Source: Laspinema sp. D2d (GTDB lineage Bacteria > Cyanobacteriota > Cyanobacteriia > Cyanobacteriales > Laspinemataceae). Taken from it: a stretch of 64,000 nucleotides of DNA. Below the pieces are notes generated by a model. The model ran no database searches. It was not told the DNA's origin and saw only the letters and a list, made by a program, of their open reading frames with translations. Below are positions 36,165 through 45,241 of the stretch, piece after piece; within the stretch, counting starts at the first letter, position 1; every line of letters starts with the position of its first letter. The translations under genes and the position numbers were made by a program. The stretch is taken from positions 1 through 64,000 of the forward strand of contig NZ_JAMXFC010000033.1 in the NCBI RefSeq assembly GCF_025370755.1, in the 5' to 3' direction.

Positions 36165-37589
36165 ATGCCGGAAACAGGGGCGGTATTACAAGAACGGTAT
36201 CAACTGCAAGAGCAGTTAAATGATAACCCGAACCGGGAAACCTGGTTAGCGGTAGATTTGACCACCGAGGAACTCGTGGTGGTGAAGTTACTCGTCTGGG
36301 GAGGTGCGAAAGCTTGGGAAAGTCTCAAGCTTTTTGAACGAGAGGCGAAGGTCCTGCAAAATTTAGCTCACCCGCGCATTCCTCGGTATCGGGATTATTT
36401 TGCGATCGATGATGGTATTCTGTGGTCCGGGTTAGTTCAAGAGTATATTCCCGGTGCTTCCCTTCAAGACTGGCTCGATCGCGGCAGGCGGTTTACTGAG
36501 GAGGAAGTAGAAGGGGTAGCCACGGCTCTGCTGAATATCTTATGTTATCTGCATGACTTGAATCCTCCCGTACTCCATCGAGATATTAAACCCAGCAATA
36601 TTATCTTAGGAGAAGACAACGAAATTTACTTAGTGGATTTCGGGGCTGTCCAGGACCGGAACCTGCTCACGCCTGGACGCAGCTTTACTGTAGTTGGTAC
36701 TTATGGCTATACTCCGTTAGAACAATTTGGGGGACAGGCGGTCCCGGCATCGGATTTATATGCCGTCGGTGCCACCTTGGTTCATTTGCTCACCGGCGTA
36801 CCCCCTGCCGACTTACTGCAAAAGAACTTGCAATTGGAATTTGGCGATCGCCTCAGTTCCCAATTTAGCCCCTATTTTATCAATTGGTTGCAAACCCTGA
36901 CAGAAACCCAGGTGGACAATCGCTATCCTACCGCAACCGACGCGATCGCCGCCTTAGAAGGAGTCGCTACTCTTTCCCCAGACACCACCCCCTTGTATCA
37001 ACCGGACATCATCCCGCTTCAACTACGCAAAACCCCTCAGAAACTAGAAATTATCCTACCCGAACCGGGCTTAAAAGTCCTAACCTGGTCGTTAAACCTG
37101 TGGCAACGGGGGCTAAACCTGATAGAGCGCGCGATCGCCTCCTTACGAGATAATCTCAGCACCTCTGATATCATAGCCCAGGTGTTAGTGTATCTATTAA
37201 TCGGTATTGGTTCTTTATCTCTGTTATCCTTGGTCCTCCAAGTAGCAACGGTGATCCTACCCATCTTAATTCCCTTGGGGATGGTTGCCTGTTTGAGTGA
37301 GTATTTTGAACGAACGATCGTCTGTTTAGAACGCGATCGCAACACCTTTGAGATCCAGCAAAAGCGGTTAGGATTCACCTATCGCCGACAACTCGGCGTC
37401 ACCGCCCAGATTCAAACCGTCTCTATCTTCTACGACAATAAAAAATTTGTCATGGGAGTCGCCCTCACCGCCGGACCAAAACCGGGCTATTATCAACAAT
37501 ATGCCTTTGGAAATACCGGACGAAAACTCACCGAGGAAGAGTGTGCCTGGTTAGCCGAAGAAATCCAGGACTGGTTAGATCTCGACTAA
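36165..37589 (+). CDS. Membrane-anchored Ser/Thr protein kinase
   Basis: The 474-aa protein has a Hanks-type kinase domain (about 10-270): catalytic Lys41 in VVVKLL, LHRDIKPSNI (His138-Arg-Asp), VDFGAVQ, and the cyanobacterial activation-segment form VGTYGYTPLEQFGGQA with DLYAVGATLVHLLTG. The glycine-rich loop is weak. A hydrophobic pair of segments (about 340-385) anchors a 90-residue C-terminal domain of unknown role. The ATG at 36165 is used; a TTG five codons earlier is possible. The target is unknown. Confidence 0.9.
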   Translation: MPETGAVLQERYQLQEQLNDNPNRETWLAVDLTTEELVVVKLLVWGGAKAWESLKLFEREAKVLQNLAHPRIPRYRDYFAIDDGILWSGLVQEYIPGASLQDWLDRGRRFTEEEVEGVATALLNILCYLHDLNPPVLHRDIKPSNIILGEDNEIYLVDFGAVQDRNLLTPGRSFTVVGTYGYTPLEQFGGQAVPASDLYAVGATLVHLLTGVPPADLLQKNLQLEFGDRLSSQFSPYFINWLQTLTETQVDNRYPTATDAIAALEGVATLSPDTTPLYQPDIIPLQLRKTPQKLEIILPEPGLKVLTWSLNLWQRGLNLIERAIASLRDNLSTSDIIAQVLVYLLIGIGSLSLLSLVLQVATVILPILIPLGMVACLSEYFERTIVCLERDRNTFEIQQKRLGFTYRRQLGVTAQIQTVSIFYDNKKFVMGVALTAGPKPGYYQQYAFGNTGRKLTEEECAWLAEEIQDWLDLD

Positions 37590-37671
37590 GAAAACCCTCG
37601 AAATAATCTGACTCGCATCAGGAATTGGTGATAAAATCATCCATTAATCCTTTCCTGTTCGGAGTTGAAAC

Positions 37672-38244
37672 ATGGCACTTCAATATACCAATCGTCGAGG
37701 TCAAACTTACTTTCTACACCAAGGCACTACTAAAACTGGCAAGCCTAAGTATTATTTTTCTCTCAAGACAGAGGGAAATTTAATCGAGTCAATTCCCGAG
37801 GGATTTGAAATTTATGAAAATCCCAATGCTCAAGTCTATTTGCGAAAAATCCAGCCCAAGGTATTTAGCGATCGCGAATTAGAAGCCGTGGATCAGGGGA
37901 TTAAAAAATACAGCAAGATTAAAAATTTCATTCTTGATGTTAAAGATAATAGTATTATTATCCATCTTCCTGAGCAAAATGTCGGCAATATCTCCGAAAT
38001 ATTAACCGCATCAGGAAGAAAAGACACGCTTTTAAATGACTTAGAGTCTCTCCTCACTTATAACCCAATGATGCGATTTCTACGAAAGAAAGACTCGAAG
38101 AGTGTTCGGGTACAACGGTGGTGCTTTCGCGGGTCAGTTGACGATTGGATTGATTTAGATGAAGGGGAAGATTTAGAAAGACTGGTGAAAAAATATGCCC
38201 CCCATTTAGGTCAAGAATCCTTCTATGATCTGTACGGATTTTAG
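37672..38244 (+). CDS. Conserved hypothetical protein
   Basis: The 190-aa soluble protein starts MALQYTNRRGQTYFLHQGTT and has a C-terminal WCFRGSVDDWIDLDEGEDLE stretch. There is no signal peptide or membrane segment. GGAG precedes the ATG by 7 bases. I do not recognise a named domain. The N-terminus with GKPKYYFS and EGFEIYENPNAQVYLRK resembles short nucleic-acid-handling or WYL-like modules only loosely. It is co-directional with the kinase gene, 82 bases downstream. Confidence 0.75.
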   Translation: MALQYTNRRGQTYFLHQGTTKTGKPKYYFSLKTEGNLIESIPEGFEIYENPNAQVYLRKIQPKVFSDRELEAVDQGIKKYSKIKNFILDVKDNSIIIHLPEQNVGNISEILTASGRKDTLLNDLESLLTYNPMMRFLRKKDSKSVRVQRWCFRGSVDDWIDLDEGEDLERLVKKYAPHLGQESFYDLYGF

Positions 38245-38599
38245 GAAGAATAGTGGCAGCTTTGCACATCGGAAGCGGGGAGAATTGAGTGGGAATTCCG
38301 TACTCTGCCTAGAGGGCGATCGCCCCTAGTGCGGACACTATCCCTCCCGATATATTTTTATGCCGGTTCACAAGATTTTCACAAATTCACGCTACTCTAA
38401 CTGACTAGAGTTAGCTATTCTGCCTCACTTGCCGTAAGTTTAGGAAGCTGAAGTTAGGGCTTGTGGGGTGATCTAGCTAACTCCTCCCGATTCCTCGCCC
38501 TCTCCAACCCGGGCCAACTCATTAGAATCGGCCCCTAACCCTCGGAACAGTTCATTCAGGCGAAACCGTTCCCCAGTAGTGAGCCAGATCATCTTACCC
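38245..38599. other. Intergenic, convergent ends
   Basis: This 355-base gap lies between the hypothetical gene and the Uma2 gene. Nothing beyond HIP1-related GCGATCGCC sites is seen; no strong hairpin or small gene was found. Confidence 0.4.
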
Positions 38600-39286
38600 T
38601 TAAGGATGGCGATCGCCTTCTAGTTCCCGTAAACGAGCCTCCAATTCCCGAAGACGTGCTTCTGCTGACTCCGCCCGTAGACGTTGTTGTTCAGCCTCTT
38701 GACGTTGTTGTTCAGCTTGTTTGGCTAACTCCGTGGGAGTCAAAAATCGCTCACCATCAGGACGGTAGATAGTAAACTGTTCATCCTGCAATTCAAAGCG
38801 AATTCCTAACCGGGGACTCGTCCAATTTTCAGGCTGCTCAATCAGTTCCAGAGAACCCGCCTGATTGCGGAGCCAACCATTGAAATCGAAACGATCAGGG
38901 TCGAAAATATAATATTCTTCCACCCCATAGCGGTCATAAAACTGCTGTTTCTTCGCCATCTCATTGAGACGATTTCCGGGGGAGAGAATTTCAAACACGA
39001 CTTGGGGAGGGATGTTTCCTTCTTCCCATTGCTTATAAGAACCGCGATCGCCCTTGGGTCGTCCAATCGCTACCATCACATCAGGGGCCTGACGCAATTT
39101 ATTATTTCCTTCCTGGGGATACCAAAGCAAATCCCCCGCCACAAAAACATTCGGATCATCATCAAACAGAATTTCTAAATTCTCTTTAATCACAACAATC
39201 CAACGAAACTGGCGAGTATTATCAGACATCGGATTTCCATCACAATCGGGGTAGATGATTTTCGTGGGTTGAGGGGTAGTTACCAT
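38600..39286 (-). CDS. Uma2-family (DUF820) putative endonuclease
   Basis: The 228-aa protein has the Uma2 PD-(D/E)xK-like core: APDVMVAIG, VVFEILSPGNRLNEMAKK and YDRYGVEEYYIFDPD, and then a C-terminal coiled coil (about 185-225) rich in Q/E/R with a duplicated RLRELEA. Uma2 genes are highly multiplied in filamentous cyanobacteria, and their biological role is unsettled. It is likely a stand-alone gene. Confidence 0.9.
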   Translation of the reverse strand: MVTTPQPTKIIYPDCDGNPMSDNTRQFRWIVVIKENLEILFDDDPNVFVAGDLLWYPQEGNNKLRQAPDVMVAIGRPKGDRGSYKQWEEGNIPPQVVFEILSPGNRLNEMAKKQQFYDRYGVEEYYIFDPDRFDFNGWLRNQAGSLELIEQPENWTSPRLGIRFELQDEQFTIYRPDGERFLTPTELAKQAEQQRQEAEQQRLRAESAEARLRELEARLRELEGDRHP

Positions 39287-40589
39287 AAATTAGACCTCTC
39301 AATTATTGAACTAAAACTAACACTATGCAGGATGCGTCCGACCCTAGTTGACCAGACTTTTAAACGGTCCGAATCGGTGGCTAGGGTTCGTTGACATTTT
39401 AGCTAATTTTACCGCAAATAGTCAGCAAGCGGGTTTTTGAGTTGCTTAAATTTCCTCTAACCCGGTTTGAATGGCAGATATTTGATTAAGTGGATGCGGG
39501 GGACAGGCGTTTAAGAGGGGGTTTAAGGGTTCATTCGTTAGCAAGGTAATTCTCCTACGCAAACGCTGGGCGAACAAAAAGCCCTGGTGAGGGATGAGGT
39601 TACGGAGTTGCGGTTGTTTGAGGGGGTAGCGCAGTTCAGTGCTGGTGAGGGATGCCCGTAAGTCTTCTTCGGGACCCGTGATGTCCCTATTCAGTTCTCA
39701 TAGGGTGAGGTCGATTGCCCTTTTTTAGGATAGCGTAATCATCATTTTACTCACTTTGTTCCATAATAGTACATCTTGCAAAATTCTCAAAAGCCGATTT
39801 AAGTTACACTCCTAAACCCGTAAATTATTAAATGTGCGGAAAAATTCCCCGATGTTTTTTCACCGGATAATCGGCCAACCCCTTGTTTTTTCATCGGTGA
39901 TAATCATCGATAATGTCGGTTTAATAGTAGGGTTTCTAAATCTCCCCAAAACACACTCTGATAAAATAAACAATCAGCGATGATGCCCTCAAATAGTTCG
40001 TGAATTGTATAAAACGCTATAGCGAGTCTAAATTAGCTTGGTCTAACGATAGTGAGCAAAGTGAACCCTCACAGGCTTATGTGCTGAGGCACAGGCTATT
40101 GCGATCGCCAACGCACTTCAAGGTTCTCCGCGCCACCAGAATTGTCAAAGCGCTCATCTTCAGCGCCTCTGTCTGATCAGTGACTTTGGACGTTAGGCAA
40201 TCAGACTCCTTATAAAAAGTCTAATTTCAAAAAGCGCTTCTATACTCCTGTGGATAATCTAAGAAATTTGTCTCAAACCCTTGATTTCAAAAGAATACAA
40301 CTCCAAAATAGGGCTAAATTTTTATCAAAAATATGCGGTGTTTCAGTGGCCCATGAGCATTAAGTTTTTGAAATTTTCCTAAAAAAGCCAAAAAAACGCA
40401 TAAAAACCCGAATCTACTCCTAGAGATAGATATAGAATCCTAAAAGATATTGTGCTCATGTACTTACAACTCCCAGGAGAATTCATCCCAATCCAGTTTC
40501 TGGAAGCGTTTTTTCATCGAGTCCGCCCTGCTTTCAACCCTGACCCGGTGTACCCAGCCCGATCGCGCCACGGCGATCGTGTTCTTTAA
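39287..40589. other. 1.3-kb non-coding or decayed region
   Basis: No intact gene is supported here. The plus-strand frame near 39560-39655 reads TLGEQKALVRDEVTELRLFE before a stop, and the minus-strand frame 40032-39904 also looks protein-like; both are probably gene debris. The motif TAGCGAGTCTAAAT (40020-40033) is shared with 18664-18677. Base use is uneven. This looks like a graveyard next to the orphan ParB gene, possibly left by a lost element. Confidence 0.45.
39904..40032 (-). pseudogene. Possible gene remnant
   Basis: A 42-codon minus-strand frame without a start codon reads FYTIHELFEGIIADCLFYQS followed by VFWGDLETLLLNRHYR and TGA. Its composition is typical of a folded protein, unlike neighbouring frames. 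It may be the C-terminal end of a lost gene. I do not recognise the family. Confidence 0.35.
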
Positions 40590-41501
40590 ATGGCTTCCCA
40601 TTCAACCCTTAAAAAGCAGATGGACAACCAGAATACTCAAGATCTTATCCCCACCTTCCTTGCCTCCAAGACCCTGCGACTTGAGCAAATTTGCCAGTCG
40701 AAGTTTCAACCCCGAAACTACTTCAACGAAGTGGCAATGGAGGAACTCGCCGCTAGTATCAAAGAACATGGTATCCTTCAGCCCCTACTCGTGCGCCCGA
40801 TCGCCGGGAATCAGTATGAGTTAGTCGCTGGAGAACGTCGGTATAAAGCTGCTCAAGCCTTGGGATTAACCGTAGTGCCGGTGACAGTCAGAGATATGAC
40901 TGATACCGAAGTGCTACAGTACGCCTTGGTTGAAAACTTACAACGGGAAGATTTGAATCCCGTGGAAGAAACCGAGGGAATCTTACAACTGTTGGAAATG
41001 CGCCTCCAAAAAGATCGGGACTGGATTATCTCCCTGCTCAACTATATGGCGAATACCAAACGGGGATTTACGGACAGCGCCGTCCGTAATCGAGAACAAC
41101 AGTTAATTCATGAGGTGTTTGCCACCATCGGCAGGAGGATCACTCCCGAATCGTTCCGAACGCATCGCCTGCCGTTGCTGAAACTTCCTCCGGAACTGTT
41201 TGAAGCACTGCGCTATGGACGTATTAAGTGGACCAAAGCAAAGGAGATCGCCAAGTTAGAGTCGGAGTCTGAGCGGTTGGCACTCCTCGAACGGGCGATC
41301 GCTCATTCTCTAAGTTTGCGCCAAATTCAACAAATCATTCGGGAGAAAAAAACACCCAGAGCCGCAGCGCCACAACAACGCGATGTGGAAGGACTTCTGC
41401 AACAGTTTACTCAATTTAAGGCATGGGAAAACCCCGATAAGCGCTCTAAAATGGAGTCTTTGCTAATGGAACTAAAAGCACTCCTCGCAGAACAAGAGTG
41501 A
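40590..41501 (+). CDS. ParB/RepB/Spo0J-family protein, orphan
   Basis: The 303-aa protein has the ParB N-terminal nucleotide-binding domain: QPRNYFNEVAMEELAASI, ILQPLLVRP, GERRYKAAQALG (about 82-93) and ENLQREDLNPVEE. The usual helix-turn-helix is interrupted by a region with DWIISLLNYMANTKRG. A RLPLLKLPPELFEALRYGRI segment then resembles the ParB C-terminal helices. This form is known from cyanobacterial plasmids and mobile elements. No ParA lies nearby, so partition is doubtful, and it may be a CTP-switch regulator. The start may be ATG 40590 or 40620; neither has a clear ribosome-binding site. Confidence 0.82.
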   Translation: MASHSTLKKQMDNQNTQDLIPTFLASKTLRLEQICQSKFQPRNYFNEVAMEELAASIKEHGILQPLLVRPIAGNQYELVAGERRYKAAQALGLTVVPVTVRDMTDTEVLQYALVENLQREDLNPVEETEGILQLLEMRLQKDRDWIISLLNYMANTKRGFTDSAVRNREQQLIHEVFATIGRRITPESFRTHRLPLLKLPPELFEALRYGRIKWTKAKEIAKLESESERLALLERAIAHSLSLRQIQQIIREKKTPRAAAPQQRDVEGLLQQFTQFKAWENPDKRSKMESLLMELKALLAEQE

Positions 41502-41554
41502 AAATTTGATAGTTTAAAATCAAAATTTATCATTATAAGATAAGACTTGTTTTT

Positions 41555-41594
41555 ATTTGTTGGGTAATTATAAATAATAAATTACCCAACAAAT
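41555..41594 (+). terminator. Intrinsic terminator after parB-like gene
   Basis: A perfect 15-bp stem (ATTTGTTGGGTAATT/AATTACCCAACAAAT) is followed by a T-rich tail, about 50 bases past the ParB-like stop codon. Confidence 0.88.
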
Positions 41595-42064
41595 TTTTGT
41601 TATTTTTGATGCCAATATCTTTTTATATGCCCGATATTTAAATTGATTTAAAACTTTATTGTCCAGGTTGAAATAAATTCTGGCCTTTCATTCCAGACGC
41701 CGCACTTCACAGGGTCATAGGAGTGAAAACCTTTTATTGCAGCGAATTGGTATTTTGTATTGAACGGATAGAGCCTCAATTTTATTCCCCTTGATAACAC
41801 CCTGTTTACAACGGGTATTTGAAGCCAATAAGTTTGTTTTACTATATCTATAAATCATCAAAAGCTTAAAAAATTTGTAATTAATTAATTTTTTATTAAA
41901 GTTTAAATAAACCGCTTTTAATTGACATATTTTTAATTATTAAGTTTTGTAAACATAAAAATATCCTGGCTTTTTCTGTTAATATAAAAAAGCCAGGATA
42001 TTCCTGAGCGTGAAATAAGAGATGCAAGCTCTTGATTCCACTAATCCGTATCTCATCATACATT
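41595..42064. promoter_or_regulatory. AT-rich region upstream of the COP23 gene
   Basis: This 470-base, strongly AT-rich gap is the presumed promoter region of the exported-protein run. It contains the hairpin at 41960-42002. No gene is supported. Confidence 0.5.
41960..42002. repeat. Perfect 16-bp hairpin 60 bases before the COP23 start
   Basis: AATATCCTGGCTTTTT (41960-41975) pairs perfectly with AAAAAGCCAGGATATT (41987-42002) around an 11-base loop. On the minus strand it is followed by TTTATGTTT, so it resembles a terminator for a minus-strand transcript, although no minus-strand gene ends here. In the plus transcript it would be a 5'-leader hairpin. Confidence 0.75.
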
Positions 42065-42676
42065 ATGAAAGCAAAATTCGCCATTACGTCAATGTTGACT
42101 GCTGGAGCAGTTGCGATCGCGGCAACCGTCACTCTCCAGCAGCCTTCTCAAGCACAAAGCACCCAATTTGTTTGTGGCATGAGTTCCACAACGGGTTTAC
42201 CCACCACCTTTGCCCTGACTTCAAAGGGTCCAGTCCCGGTAGTCCGCTGGTATGCAGAATATTTCAGTGGTTCCGGCTATACTCCAGAACGCCGGTGTCA
42301 GGAAGTATCATCCCGATTCGACAATCTCAGTAGACAGGGACAACTCGGGTTCATCACCACAGGCTATGTAAACGGTCAACCTGTTGTTTGTGCGGGTCAA
42401 GGAGGGGGTTGTAATAGCAGCAATCTGCTATTTACCCTCAAGTCAGGGACAGATGCTGCGGCAGCCGTTCAGCAACTCTTTGATATCCGGGCTGGAGTGG
42501 GTGGGCCCTTGTATGAAAGTTCTGGCGATGACGGTGCAATCACCATCGACCTCAACAACTTCTTGGATAATGCTGCTGTTGATCCAAACGGCCCTTCCGA
42601 GGGAAGTGCTAGTGGGACAAATGTGCCAACGTCTGAGCCTTCTCAACCCTCCGGTAGTGGTGGTTCTGTGTGGTAA
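42065..42676 (+). CDS. Secreted COP23-domain protein
   Basis: The 203-aa protein has a signal peptide (MKAKFAITSM then hydrophobic, ending QPSQAQS). The COP23 domain follows: FVCGMSSTTGLPTT, PVVRWYAEYFSGSGYTPERR, ITTGYVNGQPVVC, GGGCNSSNLLFTLKSG and GGPLYESS, with conserved cysteines that probably form disulfides. COP23 was first described as a circadian-oscillating, membrane-associated protein in cyanobacteria, and its function is unknown. The C-terminus is a P/S/G-rich linker ending GGSVW. The frame opens 11 codons earlier, but the ATG at 42065 begins the signal peptide. It is 29 bases upstream of a protease gene with a similar C-terminus. Confidence 0.85.
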   Translation: MKAKFAITSMLTAGAVAIAATVTLQQPSQAQSTQFVCGMSSTTGLPTTFALTSKGPVPVVRWYAEYFSGSGYTPERRCQEVSSRFDNLSRQGQLGFITTGYVNGQPVVCAGQGGGCNSSNLLFTLKSGTDAAAAVQQLFDIRAGVGGPLYESSGDDGAITIDLNNFLDNAAVDPNGPSEGSASGTNVPTSEPSQPSGSGGSVW

Positions 42677-42705
42677 TTTTAATCTAATTCAAAGGCGATT
42701 ATAAC

Positions 42706-43674
42706 GTGAATTTGCGATCGCAGATTGTTTTGAGCTGTGTTGGTAGCTTCTTAATGACCCTACCAACACAGTTATTTCCCTTATCTAGTTCTGCTCAAAT
42801 CCTTCCCGTGAGTGGATTCACCGCAGAACCGTCCGCTCAACTGTTGACCGAAGAAGTCCGTCAAATTGCCCAATCAATTACGGTAAAAGTGTTGTCAGGC
42901 CGCAGTGGAGGTTCGGGTATTGTTATTCAAAAACAAGGATCCATTTATACTGTTGTCACCAATCAGCACGTTTTGACCGCTGGAAAGGGTTCCGGATATC
43001 AAATTCAAACCACCGATGGCCGCATCTATGCAGCGGAAGTGGTTAGAACAGTGAACTTTGAGAGCAACGATTTGGCGTTGCTGCAATTTCGCAGTACAGG
43101 TGCTGATTATACCGTAGCCTCCCTAGGGACTTCTTCAACGTTGAAACCCGGGGATGAAGTCTTTGCAGCGGGGTTTCCTTTTGAATCGGAACAGTTAGGT
43201 TCTGCCTGGACCTTTACGACGGGGACCATCTCGTTAATCGCCGATCGCGCGATCGAGGGGGGATATCAAATTGCCTACACTAATCCGGTGGAAAAAGGCA
43301 TGAGTGGCGGACCCATCTTGAATCGTCAAGGTCAGGTCATCGGACTTAATGGAATGCACGCCTATCCCTTATGGGGTGATCCTTATCTATTTACCGATGG
43401 TTCCCGACCCAGTACCGCTATACGTGAGATTATGGTGCGATCGAGCATGGGAATTGCGATCGATACCTTTGTCCAACTGGCAGGGGGATTTTCCAATCCA
43501 GTGGAAATGCCAGCCGCCAGAGTTCCGATCGCCCCAACTGAGTCTAGCGCAGAGTCCGAAACCCAGGAGGGTTCTGTAACGACCCCGCCACCTCACCAGG
43601 CGTCTCCATCCGCATTACCCGTGGTACAGGAATCTCCCATCTTGTCTAATCCAAGGTCCGAAGCTTTGTGGTAA
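42706..43674 (+). CDS. Exported trypsin-like serine protease
   Basis: The 322-aa protein starts with GTG and has a signal peptide (about 1-30, ending SSAQ). The S1-type protease domain has an intact triad: His88 (NQHVL), Asp122 (SNDLALL) and Ser200 (KGMSGGP). No PDZ domain is present. After the domain comes a P/S/T/E-rich linker ending SEALW. It should act in the periplasm or outside the cell. It lies 29 bases after the COP23 gene and 47 bases before a second protease, suggesting an operon. Confidence 0.87.
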   Translation: MNLRSQIVLSCVGSFLMTLPTQLFPLSSSAQILPVSGFTAEPSAQLLTEEVRQIAQSITVKVLSGRSGGSGIVIQKQGSIYTVVTNQHVLTAGKGSGYQIQTTDGRIYAAEVVRTVNFESNDLALLQFRSTGADYTVASLGTSSTLKPGDEVFAAGFPFESEQLGSAWTFTTGTISLIADRAIEGGYQIAYTNPVEKGMSGGPILNRQGQVIGLNGMHAYPLWGDPYLFTDGSRPSTAIREIMVRSSMGIAIDTFVQLAGGFSNPVEMPAARVPIAPTESSAESETQEGSVTTPPPHQASPSALPVVQESPILSNPRSEALW

Positions 43675-43721
43675 AACCGGGGTTTCATTGGATGTTAATG
43701 TAGTGAGTTTCATTCACAATA

Positions 43722-45134
43722 ATGAAAGTTTATCATGTATTCTTAGCAGTCCTAGTCGGCGTGGCGATTGCTTTAGCACAACCCTACCTGGGGGCCGCTT
43801 TTATGTCCGATCGCGTGGATCAAGTCAAAGCGATCGCCCAAGAAATTACCGTATTAATTCCCGAAACCGATCCCCAGTCCGGCAAAACAGCTAATGGTTC
43901 AGGGTTTCTGATTGCTAGACAAGGAAACACCTATACGGTACTGACAGCGAATCATGTTGTTTGTAAAAATCAATCCGAACCTTGTAACGACCCTCGTCCA
44001 GGACTAAAGGTCGTGACCCATGACGGACGGGAACATCGCCTAAATTTTAACACCGTCAAAAAACTTCCTCAAGTAGATTTAGCCATTCTAAAATTTGAAA
44101 GCAATGGAAATTATAAATTAGCAACTTTAGGGAATTATGACACCGACCACAATAGCGAACGAGAAGTGCAGCTTCCCAATGGGCAAATTATTCGAGAATA
44201 TGGACATTTTGTTTTTGCTTCTGGATGGCCTGGAATCAATCCTCCTAATATCTCGGAATTAAAGTATCGGTTTAGTGTGGGCAGACTCCTACCCGAGAAT
44301 AGAATGGTCGGGTTTAGAATCCGTCCCCCGGAAGAAGGATATCAAGCAGTTTATACCAGTATCACCTATCCGGGAATGAGTGGCGGTCCAGTATTAGATA
44401 CCGAGGGGAGAGTCATTGCAGTTCATGGTCAAAATGAAGGAACACGGGTTTCTAATGAAGGATCTTCAGGACGCCAACCCGTGCTAATTGGCTATAGTTT
44501 ATCAATTCCTATTGCTGAATTTTTGAATTTAGCACCCCAAGCCAGTATTCCTTTAAATAATATCACCGTTCAAACTAATCCGCCTCAAGCATTAAATCAA
44601 GATGATATCGATGCAATAGGAACAGAATTTGTTTTTGCAGGAATGCAGGAGCAAAATGCGGCACAGCCCAATAGTGCAGTGTATTGGGCCAATCAGGGAA
44701 ATCAGTATTGGCGAGCATTGAGGACCGAAGAAGCGCTGGGGGCTTATGAAAAAGCCATTGCAATCGATTCAGAATTTTATCCGGTTTGGTATGGGAAAGG
44801 ATTAGTGAAGACCTTTCAGGAGAAATATGATGAAGCATTTGCGAGTTACAACCAAGCCATCACGATTCTTGATAAGCAAATCGCTGAATTTCCCAGAGAG
44901 ACCGAAAGAAAAGAGAGAAGAGAATGGGTGGTGAAACTGCGAGACCAAATCCAGCCCTTAATGGCGAATTCCTCTCCTCCAACAATACCAAGGGATAATT
45001 CTCCAGCGCCTCAAACCCAGCCTAACTCCACAGTCCAACCAAGTCCACCATCACCGCCACCGACAGCCCCATTATCAACACCTGAACCCCAACCGGAAAC
45101 GCAACCCGAAACCCAACCGGGGTGGTTGTGGTAA
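43722..45134 (+). CDS. Serine protease with TPR and Pro-rich tail
   Basis: The 470-aa protein has an N-terminal hydrophobic signal or anchor (residues 4-27). The trypsin-like domain follows with His78 (ANHVV), Asp119 (QVDLAIL) and Ser220 (PGMSGGP). Two TPR-like units (about 320-390; AVYWANQGNQYWRALRTEEA and EALGAYEKAIAIDSEFYPVW regions) probably bind a partner. The last 60 residues are P/Q/T-rich with a duplicated PETQPETQ and end GWLW. Together with the preceding genes this gives three exported proteins in a row with a terminal Trp. The substrate is unknown. Confidence 0.86.
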   Translation: MKVYHVFLAVLVGVAIALAQPYLGAAFMSDRVDQVKAIAQEITVLIPETDPQSGKTANGSGFLIARQGNTYTVLTANHVVCKNQSEPCNDPRPGLKVVTHDGREHRLNFNTVKKLPQVDLAILKFESNGNYKLATLGNYDTDHNSEREVQLPNGQIIREYGHFVFASGWPGINPPNISELKYRFSVGRLLPENRMVGFRIRPPEEGYQAVYTSITYPGMSGGPVLDTEGRVIAVHGQNEGTRVSNEGSSGRQPVLIGYSLSIPIAEFLNLAPQASIPLNNITVQTNPPQALNQDDIDAIGTEFVFAGMQEQNAAQPNSAVYWANQGNQYWRALRTEEALGAYEKAIAIDSEFYPVWYGKGLVKTFQEKYDEAFASYNQAITILDKQIAEFPRETERKERREWVVKLRDQIQPLMANSSPPTIPRDNSPAPQTQPNSTVQPSPPSPPPTAPLSTPEPQPETQPETQPGWLW

Positions 45135-45241
45135 GTGAGGGGCCGAGATTAGGGCAGATCCCGGGGTTATGGAACACTTTAGGGGTGAATTTGAACAAAT
45201 TTCAGAAATTTAGTGTGTGTGAGCAGTGAGCTTAGAAATTC

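Noticed and set aside
41896-42132. Minus-strand frame over the COP23 start
   Set aside because: It overlaps the signal peptide of a better-supported plus-strand gene and lacks recognisable features.
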